Below are positions 35,609-46,149 of a stretch of 62,452 nucleotides of DNA, one piece after another. The translations under genes were made by a program, and so were the position numbers. The notes beneath the pieces are model-generated. The model was not told the origin of the DNA. It saw only the letters and a list, made by a program, of their open reading frames with translations, and searched no databases. The DNA comes from an uncultured Clostridia bacterium. Its GTDB lineage: Bacteria; Bacillota; Clostridia; TANB77; CAG-508. The number at the start of each line of letters is the position of its first letter. Position 1 is the first letter of the stretch. The stretch is taken from assembly GCA_944392105.1 (NCBI GenBank), contig CALXVM010000009.1, forward strand, positions 1 through 62,452, read 5' to 3'.

Positions 35609-35708
35609 TTAAAATTATAGATATATAAATTTAAAAGTATAAGTGTAAACTAAGAAACAATAAAAATAGTAATATAAATAATGGTAAAATTAAAATGTAG
35701 AAATATTC

Positions 35709-35750
35709 GAAGAATTATGTTAAAAATTTAAGCATAATTCTTCTTTTTTT
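35709..35750 (+). terminator. Intrinsic terminator of the LPXTG gene
   Basis: GAAGAATTATG (35709-35719) pairs with CATAATTCTTC (35733-35743) and is followed by seven T residues. It abuts the end of the convergent sortase gene. Confidence 0.88.
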
Positions 35751-36540
35751 AAATAATTTGTCCAACAACAATTAATCGCTTGCCATTTACATTATTACAA
35801 GTTAAAAGAGTAATTACTGTATTTCCATCAGTATTTTGGCTTAAACAAGATAAATCGGTTGGTTCGACTTCGTATTTTTTATAAATTTTATATTCATTCA
35901 TATTTCCTTTTAAATCATAAATTTTTACTATATCATTTATATTAATTTCATTTAACCTACTAAAAAGCTTGTAATCTACCAAGTTATGACCAGCAATACA
36001 TAAATTGCCTTTTTCATTTGGCATAGGTCCCGCACATCTACAAAGCGAAACTTTTAAAAGTTCTCTGGAAGTTTTAGATAAAATAGGATAATTTACATTT
36101 ATTTTATCTATTTGAAGTATTCCAATAACGAAAGGATCTTCTTGTACAACATTGTTGATGTTTTCGCTAATATCTGAATCTAATTTTGAATCTGATGTAG
36201 TATAATTTTCACTGTTTGAATATAATTTTGTAATGCTAATAGAGTTTAATAATGCTTTTGATACATTTTCTTTTTGTTCATATGAATATACGTTACTAAT
36301 TAATAAAGAAAGAGCTATAATAAAAATAATAATAGAAATAAAAAATTGAAGTTTGTATTGTTTTATTTTTCTATTATTTAGTAATGGGCTTTTTGCAGGA
36401 GTATTTTCAAGTTGAGAAACTTGTATAATATTATTAGTTTCATTACGTGTATCGGCATTATTATTTTGATTTTTAGATTTATTTAAAATACTTTTTATAT
36501 TTCTTTTTTTATTATTAAAATCATTTAATATTTGATTCAT
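35749..36540 (-). CDS. Sortase (class D-like)
   Basis: A 263-residue membrane transpeptidase that cleaves LPXTG signals and links proteins to the wall. The N-terminal 65 residues are basic and Asn-rich, followed by a transmembrane helix (about 68-88). The catalytic domain starts near residue 130 (GILQIDKINVNYPIL). The active-site His is in CIAGHNL, the Cys in VITLLTCNN, and the Arg in GKRLIVVG. The long N-terminal cytoplasmic part is unusual for small sortases. The class assignment is less certain than the family. Its probable substrate is the adjacent LPQTG protein. Confidence 0.9.
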   Translation of the reverse strand: MNQILNDFNNKKRNIKSILNKSKNQNNNADTRNETNNIIQVSQLENTPAKSPLLNNRKIKQYKLQFFISIIIFIIALSLLISNVYSYEQKENVSKALLNSISITKLYSNSENYTTSDSKLDSDISENINNVVQEDPFVIGILQIDKINVNYPILSKTSRELLKVSLCRCAGPMPNEKGNLCIAGHNLVDYKLFSRLNEININDIVKIYDLKGNMNEYKIYKKYEVEPTDLSCLSQNTDGNTVITLLTCNNVNGKRLIVVGQII

Positions 36541-36783
36541 AATATAATCCTTTCTAATTTTTTATATTTATATTATTTGCAATAATGAAAAAAATATTAA
36601 AAGTAAAGTTTATGTTCATAATTTTCATTAAAAAACATAATTAAAAATAGCTAAATACTTATAAAATTTATATATTATTTAAATTATTTGAAAATTTTTA
36701 ATAAATTTTATAAAAAAAATTCAAATTCTTAAAAATGTATGATAAAATAAGAAAGAAAATTTGAATTAAGGAGAGTGTTTAAT

Positions 36784-37491
36784 TTGGCAAATTTAAAATA
36801 CAAAAGAGTATTGCTAAAATTAAGTGGAGAAGCTTTAGCAGGAGAAGCAAAAACAGGACTTGATATTAATGTACTAGATAACCTTTGCAATCAAATAAAA
36901 GAATTGGTAAAATTAGGTGTACAAGTAGGAATAGTTGTTGGAGGAGGAAACTTCTGGAGAGGCAAATATGGAAGTAAAATGGAAAGAACAACTTCTGACT
37001 ATATGGGAATGCTTGCAACTGCAATGAATGGACTAGCACTTCAAGATACATTAGAATCAAAGGGAATTTATACAAGACTTCAGACAGCTATAGAAATGAG
37101 AGAAATTGCAGAACCATATATAAAAAGAAAAGCATTAAAACATTTAGAAAAAGGAAGAGTCGTTATATTTGGTTGTGGAACAGGAAATCCATATTTTACT
37201 ACAGACACTGCAGCAGCACTTAGAGCAGCAGAAATAGATGCAGATGTTATATTAGTTGGAAAAACAGCAGATGCAGTATATTCTGATGACCCAAAAACAA
37301 ATCCAGATGCAATTAAATATGATGAAATTACATATATGGATATTTTAAATAAAGACTTAAAAGTAATGGACTCAACAGCGACATCATTATGTAAAGATAA
37401 CAGCATACCACTAGTAGTATTTGCCATAGCTGAACCAGAAAATATAATAAAAGTCGTAAAAGGAGAAACAATTGGTACAATAATAAGATAG
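36784..37491 (+). CDS. pyrH: Uridylate kinase (UMP kinase)
   Basis: A 235-residue amino acid kinase-fold enzyme that phosphorylates UMP to UDP. Motifs are [14 protein letters not shown] at the start, [13 protein letters not shown], and [19 protein letters not shown]. The start is taken as TTG 36784, because AAGGAGAG lies seven to fifteen bases upstream and a GTG at 36775 would overlap that site. It heads the conserved pyrH-frr-uppS-cdsA block, linking pyrimidine supply, ribosome recycling and lipid-carrier synthesis. Confidence 0.94.
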   Translation: MANLKYKRVLLKLSGEALAGEAKTGLDINVLDNLCNQIKELVKLGVQVGIVVGGGNFWRGKYGSKMERTTSDYMGMLATAMNGLALQDTLESKGIYTRLQTAIEMREIAEPYIKRKALKHLEKGRVVIFGCGTGNPYFTTDTAAALRAAEIDADVILVGKTADAVYSDDPKTNPDAIKYDEITYMDILNKDLKVMDSTATSLCKDNSIPLVVFAIAEPENIIKVVKGETIGTIIR

Positions 37492-37602
37492 GGTATATAA
37501 TATATGAAAAATTATTATATGTTTGTCTCATTAAATAATTAAATCAAGTGAAAAGATTAAATAAATAATGTTAAGAAATTAGTAAATATTTAGGAGGATT
37601 TT

Positions 37603-38151
37603 ATGGATATTAAAGTTTATGAAGAAAAAATGGAGAAAACAATAAGCGTTTTTAAGGAAAATCTAGCAGAAATAAGAGCAGGAAGAGCAAATCCTGCAAT
37701 ATTAAACAAAATAATGGTAGATTATTATGGAGTTCCAACTCCAATAAACCAAGTAGCTGGTATATCTGTGCCAGAAGCAAGATTAATAGTAATACAACCA
37801 TGGGATTTAAACTTATTAAAAGAAATAGAAAAAGAAATTTTAAAAGCAGACATAGGAATTAATCCTAATAACGATGGAAAAGTAATAAGACTAGCTTTCC
37901 CTGAATTAAATGAAGAGAGAAGAAAAGAAATAGTAAAAGATATAAGAAAAATGGCAGAGGAAGCAAAAGTAGCTATAAGATCAATAAGAAGAGATGCAAT
38001 AGATGATGCAAGAGAAGAAGAGAAAAATTCTGTTATTACAGAAGATGAGCTAAAACTAGCAGAAAACAATATACAAAAATTAACTGACAATAAAGTTAAC
38101 GAAATAGACCAAATATTAGAAGGAAAAGAAAAAGAAGTAATGTCAATATAG
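37603..38151 (+). CDS. frr: Ribosome recycling factor
   Basis: A 182-residue protein that splits post-termination ribosomes together with EF-G. Motifs are LAEIRAGRANPAIL near residue 20, YYGVPTPINQVAGISVPEAR, and the helical C-terminus VRDIRK-like stretch (VKDIRKMAEEAKVAIRSIRR). Length is normal (about 185). AGGAGG lies seven bases before the ATG. It is the second gene of the pyrH block. Confidence 0.96.
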   Translation: MDIKVYEEKMEKTISVFKENLAEIRAGRANPAILNKIMVDYYGVPTPINQVAGISVPEARLIVIQPWDLNLLKEIEKEILKADIGINPNNDGKVIRLAFPELNEERRKEIVKDIRKMAEEAKVAIRSIRRDAIDDAREEEKNSVITEDELKLAENNIQKLTDNKVNEIDQILEGKEKEVMSI

Positions 38152-38231
38152 CTATTAAGTATTTTTAATTGTGTAAAGATTAATAAAACTAAAAAATAGA
38201 TAATAAAAGATAATGAAAGAGGAAGTTAAGC

Positions 38232-38945
38232 ATGGAATTTAATAAAGAAAATTTGCCTGTACATATAGCAATAATAATGGATGGAAATAGGAGATGGGCA
38301 AAAGAAAAAGGTCTAGAGACAAAATTAGGTCATAAAGAAGGGGCAGAAAATTTAAAGAGAATTGCAAAATATGCAAACGAAATAGGAATAAAATATTTAA
38401 CAGTTTATGCATTTTCTACAGAAAACTGGAAAAGAACAAAAGAAGAAGTTGGGGCTCTAATGTTTTTGCTAAATTGGTATCTAGATGACTTATTAAATAG
38501 TTCGGACTTAGACAATGTAAAAATAAATGTTTTAGGAGATATTACCAAATTAGATGCAGGAACGCAAAAACTAATCTTAAAATTAGAAAATAAAACTAAA
38601 GACTATACTGGCTTACAACTTAATGTTGCATTTAATTATGGTGGAAGAGACGAAATAACTAGAGCTGTTAAAAAGATAGCAAGTGCAGTTAAAAATAACG
38701 AAATATCTATAGACGATATAGATGAAGATTTAATTTCAAATAGTATATATACAGCAGGAATGCCTGACCCAGACTTATTAATAAGACCAGGTGGAGAAAA
38801 GAGAATAAGCAATTTTTTACCTTGGCAACTTTCATATACAGAGTTTATTTTCACAGACAAATATTGGCCAGACTTTAATAAAAATGACCTAGATGAAGCA
38901 ATAGTAGAATATGAAAGAAGAAATAGAAAGTTTGGAGCAAAATAA
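38232..38945 (+). CDS. uppS: Isoprenyl transferase (undecaprenyl diphosphate synthase)
   Basis: A 237-residue cis-prenyltransferase that builds the C55 lipid carrier for wall synthesis. The catalytic motif is IIMDGNRRWAKEKG near residue 15; GHKEGAENL, YAFSTENWKR and the C-terminal PDLLIRPGGEKRISNFLPWQ are all present. AGAGGAAG precedes the ATG. Its product is recycled by flippases such as the DUF368 protein at 7.4-8.2 kb. Confidence 0.96.
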   Translation: MEFNKENLPVHIAIIMDGNRRWAKEKGLETKLGHKEGAENLKRIAKYANEIGIKYLTVYAFSTENWKRTKEEVGALMFLLNWYLDDLLNSSDLDNVKINVLGDITKLDAGTQKLILKLENKTKDYTGLQLNVAFNYGGRDEITRAVKKIASAVKNNEISIDDIDEDLISNSIYTAGMPDPDLLIRPGGEKRISNFLPWQLSYTEFIFTDKYWPDFNKNDLDEAIVEYERRNRKFGAK

Positions 38946-39063
38946 TATAATTAATTACTTTATAAAATTTAAAATATATGATATATTTACTAAACTAAAT
39001 TATAAAAATTAGTAACCGAGAAAAATATTTAAGAAACAAAAAGTGAAAGGAATTTTTAGAACT

Positions 39064-39900
39064 ATGGAAACAGCAAAGAAAAAAATTAATGTAACAAGAA
39101 TTGTATCTGGACTAATATTATTTCCTTTAGTCGCAGTAGTTCTTATATGGGGAAATAAATATTTAGTAGACGTATTAATTAGCTTAATAGCAATATTAAG
39201 CTTACATGAATTCTATAATGCTTTTAAGGGAAAAGCCAATCCAGTAGAAATTATAGGATATATAGCAGCTGTATCCATAGCTTTTATACATGTAATTCCA
39301 GTAAGCTGGATGCTTAAAATAATAGGAGCTGTGCTTGCAGTTTCAATATTAGCTTTATTTTTAACTGTAATAATGAGTAATTTAAAAAGAAACATAGTAG
39401 ATATATCAATTACTTTTTTTGGAATATGTTATATAGTAATCTTTTTAATGTTTATTTCAATAATAAGAGAAAATTTGCCAAATGGTAGAATTATACTTTG
39501 GTTTGTACTTCTTGCAGGTTGGGGTACTGACGTATTTGCTTATTTTGTAGGTAAGTATTTTGGAACTCATAAATTCTCAGAAATTAGTCCAAATAAAACA
39601 ATAGAAGGTTGTGTAGGAGGTACAGTAGGAGCTACCATTTTAATAGTTGGCTATGCAGCAATTTGTAACAATGTATTTGGAATGAATATAAATTATTTAT
39701 TAATAGCAGGTATTGGAATATTATTAAGTATTGTTGGGCAAGTAGGAGATTTAGCTGCATCAAGCATAAAAAGATATGTAGGAATTAAAGATTTTAGCCA
39801 TCTAATTCCAGGGCATGGAGGCATGTTAGATAGAATAGATAGTTTAATATTTATAGCACCTTTTGCATATATATTATTGCATTTAATATATATAATTTAG
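39064..39900 (+). CDS. cdsA: Phosphatidate cytidylyltransferase
   Basis: A 278-residue membrane enzyme making CDP-diacylglycerol, the branch point of phospholipid synthesis. Eight or so hydrophobic helices are seen. The family signature near the C-terminus is SSIKRYVGIKDFSHLIPGHG then GMLDRID. ATG 39064 was preferred over GTG 39043, because AAAGGA lies between them and can serve only the ATG. In most Firmicutes dxr follows; here a 213-bp gap leads directly to rseP. Confidence 0.93.
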   Translation: METAKKKINVTRIVSGLILFPLVAVVLIWGNKYLVDVLISLIAILSLHEFYNAFKGKANPVEIIGYIAAVSIAFIHVIPVSWMLKIIGAVLAVSILALFLTVIMSNLKRNIVDISITFFGICYIVIFLMFISIIRENLPNGRIILWFVLLAGWGTDVFAYFVGKYFGTHKFSEISPNKTIEGCVGGTVGATILIVGYAAICNNVFGMNINYLLIAGIGILLSIVGQVGDLAASSIKRYVGIKDFSHLIPGHGGMLDRIDSLIFIAPFAYILLHLIYII

Positions 39901-40113
39901 AAATAATAAAAGTTTTAAATTATTAAAAAGTTATAGCTACTAGTAAATTACTTATATATTAACAAATTAAACTTATAATTTTAATTGTCAGATTTAACTT
40001 CTATATTGCAACTATCTTAAAATATCATACTTATTTGTAATTTAGACATATTCATAGTTTTAAGATATAGAAAAATATAACAGAATATATAAATTTGAGT
40101 TTAGGAGGCTGTT

Positions 40114-41376
40114 TTGGTAGAGGCTTTACTTACGATATTAAAAATAGTTTTTATATTAGGTTTTCTTATTTTCATTCATGAAGGTGGTCATTTTATTGTA
40201 GCAAAATTGTGTAAAATAAAGGTAAACGAATTTGCTATAGGATTTGGACCAGTTATTTTGAAAAAGCAAGGTAAGGAAACTCTTTTTCAGTTGCGTTTAA
40301 TTCCATTAGGTGGATTTTGCAACATGGAAGGAGAAGAAGAACGTTCGGAAAATGAGGGCTCTTTTAGTAAAGCAAGTATTCCAAAAAGAATAGCTGTAGT
40401 TGCTGCAGGTGGATTAGTAAATATTATATTTGCCTTAATTGTGTACTTCATATTAATGTCATGTGTGGGTAATAATGTATCTAATGTAATAGACACTGTA
40501 ATGCCAAATTATAGTGCACAAATAGCAGGATTACAAGAAAATGATAAAATTATAGAAATAAATGGTAAAAAAATAAAAAATAAGGCTGATTTAGATGAAG
40601 CATTAGAAAAATCTAATGGAAATGAATTAAGCATTTTAATAGAACGAAATGGAGAAGAGCAAGAACTAAAATTTAAGCCAACAGAAGAAAAATATAACTA
40701 TACAGGAATTGCTGTAAACACTGCCAGTGATGAATTAACTAAAATTGCAGCATTATATCCAGACAGTCCTGGGGCAAATCAAGGACTAGAAGTAAATGAT
40801 GTAATAATTGCTGTTAATGGTAATTCAGTTGATAATGATGCACAAAAATTAGTTGATTATATTAATGAGAGTATAGGCGAAGAGATAAAATTTACTGTTG
40901 AAAGAAATGGAGAAAGTACAGATATTACAATAACTCCAGAGGTTATGTCTAATTATTTACTAGGTGTAAATTTAAAAATGGCAGAAAATAATTTTGCAAA
41001 TAACATCTATTATGCCTTTTGGGATACAGGAGAGTTTGCATTTTCTATAGTTGACAATTTAAGATTGCTATTTTCAGGAGGAGTTTCGGTAGATCAACTA
41101 ATGGGACCTGTTGGAATATCTGGTGTAGTTGCTCAAACTAATGGGTTTGCAGATTTTGTGTATATTTTAGCTTTAATATCAATTTCATTAGGATTTACTA
41201 ACTTATTACCTTTTCCTCCTTTAGATGGTGGAAAAATTGTAATATTATTAATAGAGGCTATTAGGAGAAAACCACTTCAAGAAAAAACAGAAATAAATAT
41301 ACAATTAGTTGGTTTTATGCTTTTAATGGCACTAATGATTTATGTAACATATAATGATATTTTACGAATTTTTTAA
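40114..41376 (+). CDS. rseP: RIP metalloprotease RseP (site-2 protease family)
   Basis: A 420-residue intramembrane zinc protease. The active-site motif HEGGH lies in the first helix (FLIFIHEGGHFIVAK), and the third ligand region is NLLPFPPLDGGKI near the C-terminus. Two PDZ-type domains lie between (SAQIAGLQENDKIIEINGK; GANQGLEVNDVIIAVNG). It cleaves membrane-bound anti-sigma factors or signal peptide remnants. TTAGGAGG lies five bases before a TTG start, the only suitable codon. polC follows 150 bp downstream. Confidence 0.94.
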   Translation: MVEALLTILKIVFILGFLIFIHEGGHFIVAKLCKIKVNEFAIGFGPVILKKQGKETLFQLRLIPLGGFCNMEGEEERSENEGSFSKASIPKRIAVVAAGGLVNIIFALIVYFILMSCVGNNVSNVIDTVMPNYSAQIAGLQENDKIIEINGKKIKNKADLDEALEKSNGNELSILIERNGEEQELKFKPTEEKYNYTGIAVNTASDELTKIAALYPDSPGANQGLEVNDVIIAVNGNSVDNDAQKLVDYINESIGEEIKFTVERNGESTDITITPEVMSNYLLGVNLKMAENNFANNIYYAFWDTGEFAFSIVDNLRLLFSGGVSVDQLMGPVGISGVVAQTNGFADFVYILALISISLGFTNLLPFPPLDGGKIVILLIEAIRRKPLQEKTEINIQLVGFMLLMALMIYVTYNDILRIF

Positions 41377-41526
41377 CATAAATAAGGATGAAACTTAATA
41401 AGTTATGGTTTATTGATTATGTTTTATAGCTTATAATTTATAGCTTATAGTTTATGGTTTATTAATGTTATATTGTGATTTTAAATAGATTTTACTTTTA
41501 ATTTTGAAAGGAAATGAGAAAAACAC

Positions 41527-44500
41527 ATGGAACAAGAAAACGTAATGGTAAAAGAACAAGTAAGAAAAAAAGTAGTAGAAGATAAAAAGAAAGTAAGAGA
41601 TGTTTTTAAGGACTTTACTACAGACAGTTTTGAACTATACAATTCTTTAATTACATCCATAAATATATTTAAAAAAAGCGGAAGATTAGAAACCACTTTA
41701 GAAGCTGAAAATCAAATAAAAATAAAAGATTTAGAAAAATTTGAGATATATTTGGAAAATAGATTTCAACTTAAAAGCGTTTTAATAAAATTAAAATATG
41801 CACAAAAATTTGAATTTAATTTAGTAAATGAATGGGAAGATATAATTTCTTATATTTCTAGAAAACATCCTCTCACTAAAGCTTTGCTAAGAGGGAGTAT
41901 TATTGAAGTAGAAAACAATATTATAAATGTTAATTTAGGGTTTAAAGGTAAAGCTTTATTAGAAGGAAAAAACTTTAATTTAGTACTTTCTGAAATAATT
42001 AAAAATTTGTATGGAGAAAATTATAAAGTTGAATTTAAAGAAAATATTTCTGAAGAAAAATTAAAAGAATATCAAGCACACTTAGAAAGTTTGGAAGAGC
42101 AAGTTGTTAATCAAGCAAAAGCTGAAATGGCAGAAGCTGTAGAACATAAAAAAGAAGCAAAAGAGAAAAAGTCAAATGGAGAAAAAAGCGAAAATAGTGG
42201 TAATGCTACAAATGGAGAGCCACAATCAACTGAAGCAAGTGAAGGAAAAACAGCAGAAGAGGAAGATACAACAAACCCTGTAATATATGGTAGAGTTGGA
42301 AAAATGAGTGATCCTCTTGTTAAAGTAGCAGATTTAACTATAGATAGCGGAAAAGTAATGCTAGATGGAGAAATTTTAGCAACAGAGACGAGAGAACTAA
42401 AATCTGGTAAAATTTTAGCGATGTTTAACTTATTTGACGGAAGTAGCACAATAACATGTAAGGTATTTTTAGAAGCTGAAAAATCGAAGGCAATATTAAA
42501 AAGAATGTCAAGTGTAAAAGGTGTTAAAGTAATAGGTACCGCTCAATTCGATCCGTTTGCAAAAGAACTTGGAGTTATTGCTAATGCTATTGTAGAAAGC
42601 AATGGAATAAAAAAAGTAGTAAGACAAGATAATGCTCCTGTAAAAAGAGTAGAATTACATATGCATACTCAAATGAGTCAAATGGATGCCATGACATCTG
42701 CAGAAGATTTATTAAAAAGAGCTGTAAAATGGGGAATGAAGTCAATTGCTATTACAGACCATGGAGTAGTACAAGCTTTTCCAGAAGCCCATAAGTATTT
42801 AGAAAAGGCTCATCCAGATTTAAAAGTAATATATGGTGTAGAAGCATATTTAGCACCAGATACAGTATCTTGTATATCTTTTTCAAAAGGACAAGACTTA
42901 GATACAACTTATTGTGTATTAGACTTAGAGACAACAGGACTTTCTTTTAGAACAGAGAAAATAACAGAAGTTGGAATAATGAAAATAAAAAATGGAGAAG
43001 TAATAGACGAATTTTCTTGTTTTGTAAATCCAGAAAAACCAATACCACAAAAGGTTGTTGAAGTTACAAACATTACAGATGACATGGTAAAAGATGCAGA
43101 AACAATAGACAAAGTATTCCCTAAAATATTAGAGTTTGTTGGAGATTCTGTATTAGTTGCACATAATGCAGATTTTGATATTGGATTTTTAAAATACAAT
43201 GCTAAGCAATTAGGGTATGAGCTTAACAATACATATGTAGATACCTTAAGGCTTGCAAAAAGTCTATTCCCAGATTTTAAAAAGTATAAACTTGGATTTA
43301 TTGCAGATAAACTAGGCATTGTAGTTGAGGTAGCACATAGAGCCTTAGATGATGTAGATACAACTGTAAAAGTATTTAATGTTATGATTTCAATGCTTAA
43401 GGAAAAAGGTGCTAAAAATTGGGATGACGTAGATAGTTTAGAAATAGGAAAAGCAGATTATAAATCTCTTCCAACATATCATGCAATAATTTTGGCTAAA
43501 GACTATGTAGGACTAAAAAATTTATACAAATTAATTTCATATTCACACCTAAATTATTTTTACAAAAAACCTAGAATATTAAAATCTTTATATAAAAAAT
43601 ATTCAGAAGGCTTAATAATGGGAAGTGCATGTGAGGCAGGAGAACTATATAGAGCAATTGTAGCAGGAAAAACAGATGAAGAAATTGAAGAAATTGCTAA
43701 TGACTACGATTACTTAGAAATTCAGCCTATTGGAAATAATATGTTTATGGTAAGACAAGGCATTGTACCAGACGAAGAAGCTTTAAGAGACATAAATAGA
43801 AAAATAGTAGCTTTAGGAGAAAAATTAGACAAACCAGTTGTTGCAACATGCGATGTTCATTTTATGGACCCAGAAGATGAAATATATAGAAGAATACTAC
43901 AAGCAGGACAAGGGTATGACGACTGTGATGAGCAGGCACCAATATATTTACGTACAACAGAAGAAATGTTAAAAGAATTTGAATACTTAGGTGAAGAAAA
44001 AGCTTATGAAGTAGTTGTTACAAACACAAATAAAATAGCAGATATGTGTGAGAAAATAAAACCAATTTCTCCAGAAAAATGTCCTCCACATATTGATGGG
44101 TGCGAAACAACAATAAAAGAAATTGCTTATAATAAGGCACATGAGCTATATGGAGACCCATTACCTCAAATAGTAGAAGAAAGGCTAGACAAAGAACTTA
44201 CATCTATTATAAAAAATGGATTCTCAGTTATGTATATAATTGCTCAAAAGCTAGTTTGGAAATCAAATGAAGACGGATACATAGTTGGCTCAAGAGGTAG
44301 TGTTGGTTCATCATTTGTGGCAAACATGACAGGTATTACAGAAGTTAATTCACTTCCTCCACATTATAGATGTCCAAATTGCAAGTATTCAGATTTTACA
44401 GACTATGGATATTTATGCGGATTTGATTTGCCAGATAAAGACTGTCCAAAATGCGGACATAAACTGGTTAAAGATGGAATAGACATACCTTTTGAAACAT

Positions 44501-45966
44501 TCTTAGGATTTAATGGAGATAAAGAGCCAGATATAGACTTAAACTTCTCTGGTGAATATCAAGCTAAAGCACACAAGTACACAGAAGTAATATTTGGTAA
44601 AGGTACAACATTTAAAGCAGGTACAGTAGGTACAGTTGCAGACAAAACGGCATATGGATATGTAAAAAAATATTATGAAGAAAGAGGAATACCTGTAAAT
44701 AATGCAGAGGTATTGAGGTTAGCACAAGGGTGTACTGGTATAAAAAGAACAACAGGTCAGCACCCAGGAGGAATTATAGTTGTTCCAAAAGGAAGGGAAA
44801 TATACGAATTCACACCTGTACAGCATCCAGCAGATGACCCTAATTCAGATATTATAACAACACATTTTGATTACCACTCAATAGACCAAAACTTACTAAA
44901 GTTAGATATACTTGGGCATGATGATCCTACAATGATAAGAATGTTATTTGACTTAACAGGTAAAGACCCAACAAAAGTACCATTAGATGATAAAGAAACA
45001 ATGTCAATATTTTCTTCTACAAAAGCTTTGGGAGTTACTCCAGAGCAAATACATTCAGAAGTAGGTTCATATGGTATACCTGAGTTTGGAACCAAGTTTG
45101 TTAGAGGAATGTTAGTTGATACAAGACCTACTACATTTGATGAACTAATACGTATTTCTGGTTTATCACATGGTACAGATGTATGGCTAGGAAATGCTCA
45201 AACGTTAATAGAAGAAGGAACAGTATCTTTACAAGATGCTATATGCTGTAGAGATGATATTATGATTTACTTAATAAAAATGGGATTAGACCCAAATAAA
45301 GCATTTAAAATAATGGAAACGGTTCGTAAAGGTAAAGCATTAAAAGACCCAGAAAAATGGGAAGGTTTTAAAGCAGCAATGAAAGAAAAAGATGTTCCAG
45401 ACTGGTATATAAAATCTTGTGAAAAAATAAAATACATGTTCCCAAAAGCACATGCAGCAGCATATGTAACAAACGCATTTAGAATAGCATGGTTTAAAGT
45501 ACACGAGCCAAAAGCATACTACACAGCATACTTTACTATTAGAGCAGATGAATTTGATAGTGATATTATGTGCCATGGAGAAGAACGAGTAAAAAACAAA
45601 ATGAAAGAAATAGACTTAGCAGGAAATGGTGCAACAACCAAGGATAAAAACATGTATGCTATATTAGAATTGGTTATGGAAATGTATGAAAGAGGTATAA
45701 ACTTCTTGCCTATAGACTTATATAAGTCACATTCAACAAAATTTAGGATAGAAGAAGACGGAATAAGACCTCCACTTAATAGTATACCTGGACTAGGAAC
45801 GGTTGCAGCAGAAGGAATAGAAGAGGCTAAAAAAGATGGCAAGTTTATGTCTATAGACGACTTAAAAATACGTTCAAAAGTAGGAAAATCTGTAATAGAA
45901 CTATTAGATAAAGCAGGATGCTTAAAAGGCATGAGCCAAAGCAATCAAATGAGTTTATTTGGATAA
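41527..45966 (+). CDS. polC: DNA polymerase III, PolC-type alpha subunit with 3'-5' exonuclease
   Basis: A 1479-residue replicative polymerase specific to low-G+C Gram-positives. Domains in order: N-terminal domains (1-200), a Lys/Glu-rich linker (200-255), an OB domain, a PHP domain (ELHMHTQMSQMDAM; IAITDHGVVQ) split by an inserted exonuclease (YCVLDLETTGLSF; VLVAHNADFDIGF; HRALDDV), a zinc motif (CPNCKYS, CPKCGHK), and the palm with catalytic Asp in PDIDLNFSGEYQ. The C-terminal TGTDVWLGNAQ and PGLGTVAAEGI match PolC. ATG 41527 follows GAAAGGAAATGAG. The linker is longer than usual. It closes the pyrH-to-polC block. Confidence 0.97.
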   Translation: MEQENVMVKEQVRKKVVEDKKKVRDVFKDFTTDSFELYNSLITSINIFKKSGRLETTLEAENQIKIKDLEKFEIYLENRFQLKSVLIKLKYAQKFEFNLVNEWEDIISYISRKHPLTKALLRGSIIEVENNIINVNLGFKGKALLEGKNFNLVLSEIIKNLYGENYKVEFKENISEEKLKEYQAHLESLEEQVVNQAKAEMAEAVEHKKEAKEKKSNGEKSENSGNATNGEPQSTEASEGKTAEEEDTTNPVIYGRVGKMSDPLVKVADLTIDSGKVMLDGEILATETRELKSGKILAMFNLFDGSSTITCKVFLEAEKSKAILKRMSSVKGVKVIGTAQFDPFAKELGVIANAIVESNGIKKVVRQDNAPVKRVELHMHTQMSQMDAMTSAEDLLKRAVKWGMKSIAITDHGVVQAFPEAHKYLEKAHPDLKVIYGVEAYLAPDTVSCISFSKGQDLDTTYCVLDLETTGLSFRTEKITEVGIMKIKNGEVIDEFSCFVNPEKPIPQKVVEVTNITDDMVKDAETIDKVFPKILEFVGDSVLVAHNADFDIGFLKYNAKQLGYELNNTYVDTLRLAKSLFPDFKKYKLGFIADKLGIVVEVAHRALDDVDTTVKVFNVMISMLKEKGAKNWDDVDSLEIGKADYKSLPTYHAIILAKDYVGLKNLYKLISYSHLNYFYKKPRILKSLYKKYSEGLIMGSACEAGELYRAIVAGKTDEEIEEIANDYDYLEIQPIGNNMFMVRQGIVPDEEALRDINRKIVALGEKLDKPVVATCDVHFMDPEDEIYRRILQAGQGYDDCDEQAPIYLRTTEEMLKEFEYLGEEKAYEVVVTNTNKIADMCEKIKPISPEKCPPHIDGCETTIKEIAYNKAHELYGDPLPQIVEERLDKELTSIIKNGFSVMYIIAQKLVWKSNEDGYIVGSRGSVGSSFVANMTGITEVNSLPPHYRCPNCKYSDFTDYGYLCGFDLPDKDCPKCGHKLVKDGIDIPFETFLGFNGDKEPDIDLNFSGEYQAKAHKYTEVIFGKGTTFKAGTVGTVADKTAYGYVKKYYEERGIPVNNAEVLRLAQGCTGIKRTTGQHPGGIIVVPKGREIYEFTPVQHPADDPNSDIITTHFDYHSIDQNLLKLDILGHDDPTMIRMLFDLTGKDPTKVPLDDKETMSIFSSTKALGVTPEQIHSEVGSYGIPEFGTKFVRGMLVDTRPTTFDELIRISGLSHGTDVWLGNAQTLIEEGTVSLQDAICCRDDIMIYLIKMGLDPNKAFKIMETVRKGKALKDPEKWEGFKAAMKEKDVPDWYIKSCEKIKYMFPKAHAAAYVTNAFRIAWFKVHEPKAYYTAYFTIRADEFDSDIMCHGEERVKNKMKEIDLAGNGATTKDKNMYAILELVMEMYERGINFLPIDLYKSHSTKFRIEEDGIRPPLNSIPGLGTVAAEGIEEAKKDGKFMSIDDLKIRSKVGKSVIELLDKAGCLKGMSQSNQMSLFG

Positions 45967-46041
45967 ATATACTTTGCATAAAATAAGTAGACTATTGAAA
46001 TTTATTTTAAACAATGAAAAGCTTTTTCATAATAATAAAAA

Positions 46042-46087
46042 AGTTCTTAAACATAGAGAATATTCTGAGTTTCAAGGGCTTTTTTTA
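46042..46087 (+). terminator. Intrinsic terminator after polC
   Basis: AGTTCTT...AAAC pairs with GTTT...AAGGGCT (with G-U pairs and a bulge), followed by seven T residues. It isolates polC from the tandem-HTH gene. Confidence 0.65.
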
Positions 46088-46149
46088 TATTGCCTTTTTA
46101 TGTAAATTATGCTATAATGTGCTAGAAATTAATTAAGAAGGGTGTTTGT

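Noticed and set aside
41395..41465. Short AT-rich degenerate repeats (GCTTATAATTTATAGCTTATAG) between rseP and polC
   Set aside because: They are low-complexity, without a clear unit or stem, and are probably ordinary AT-rich spacer.
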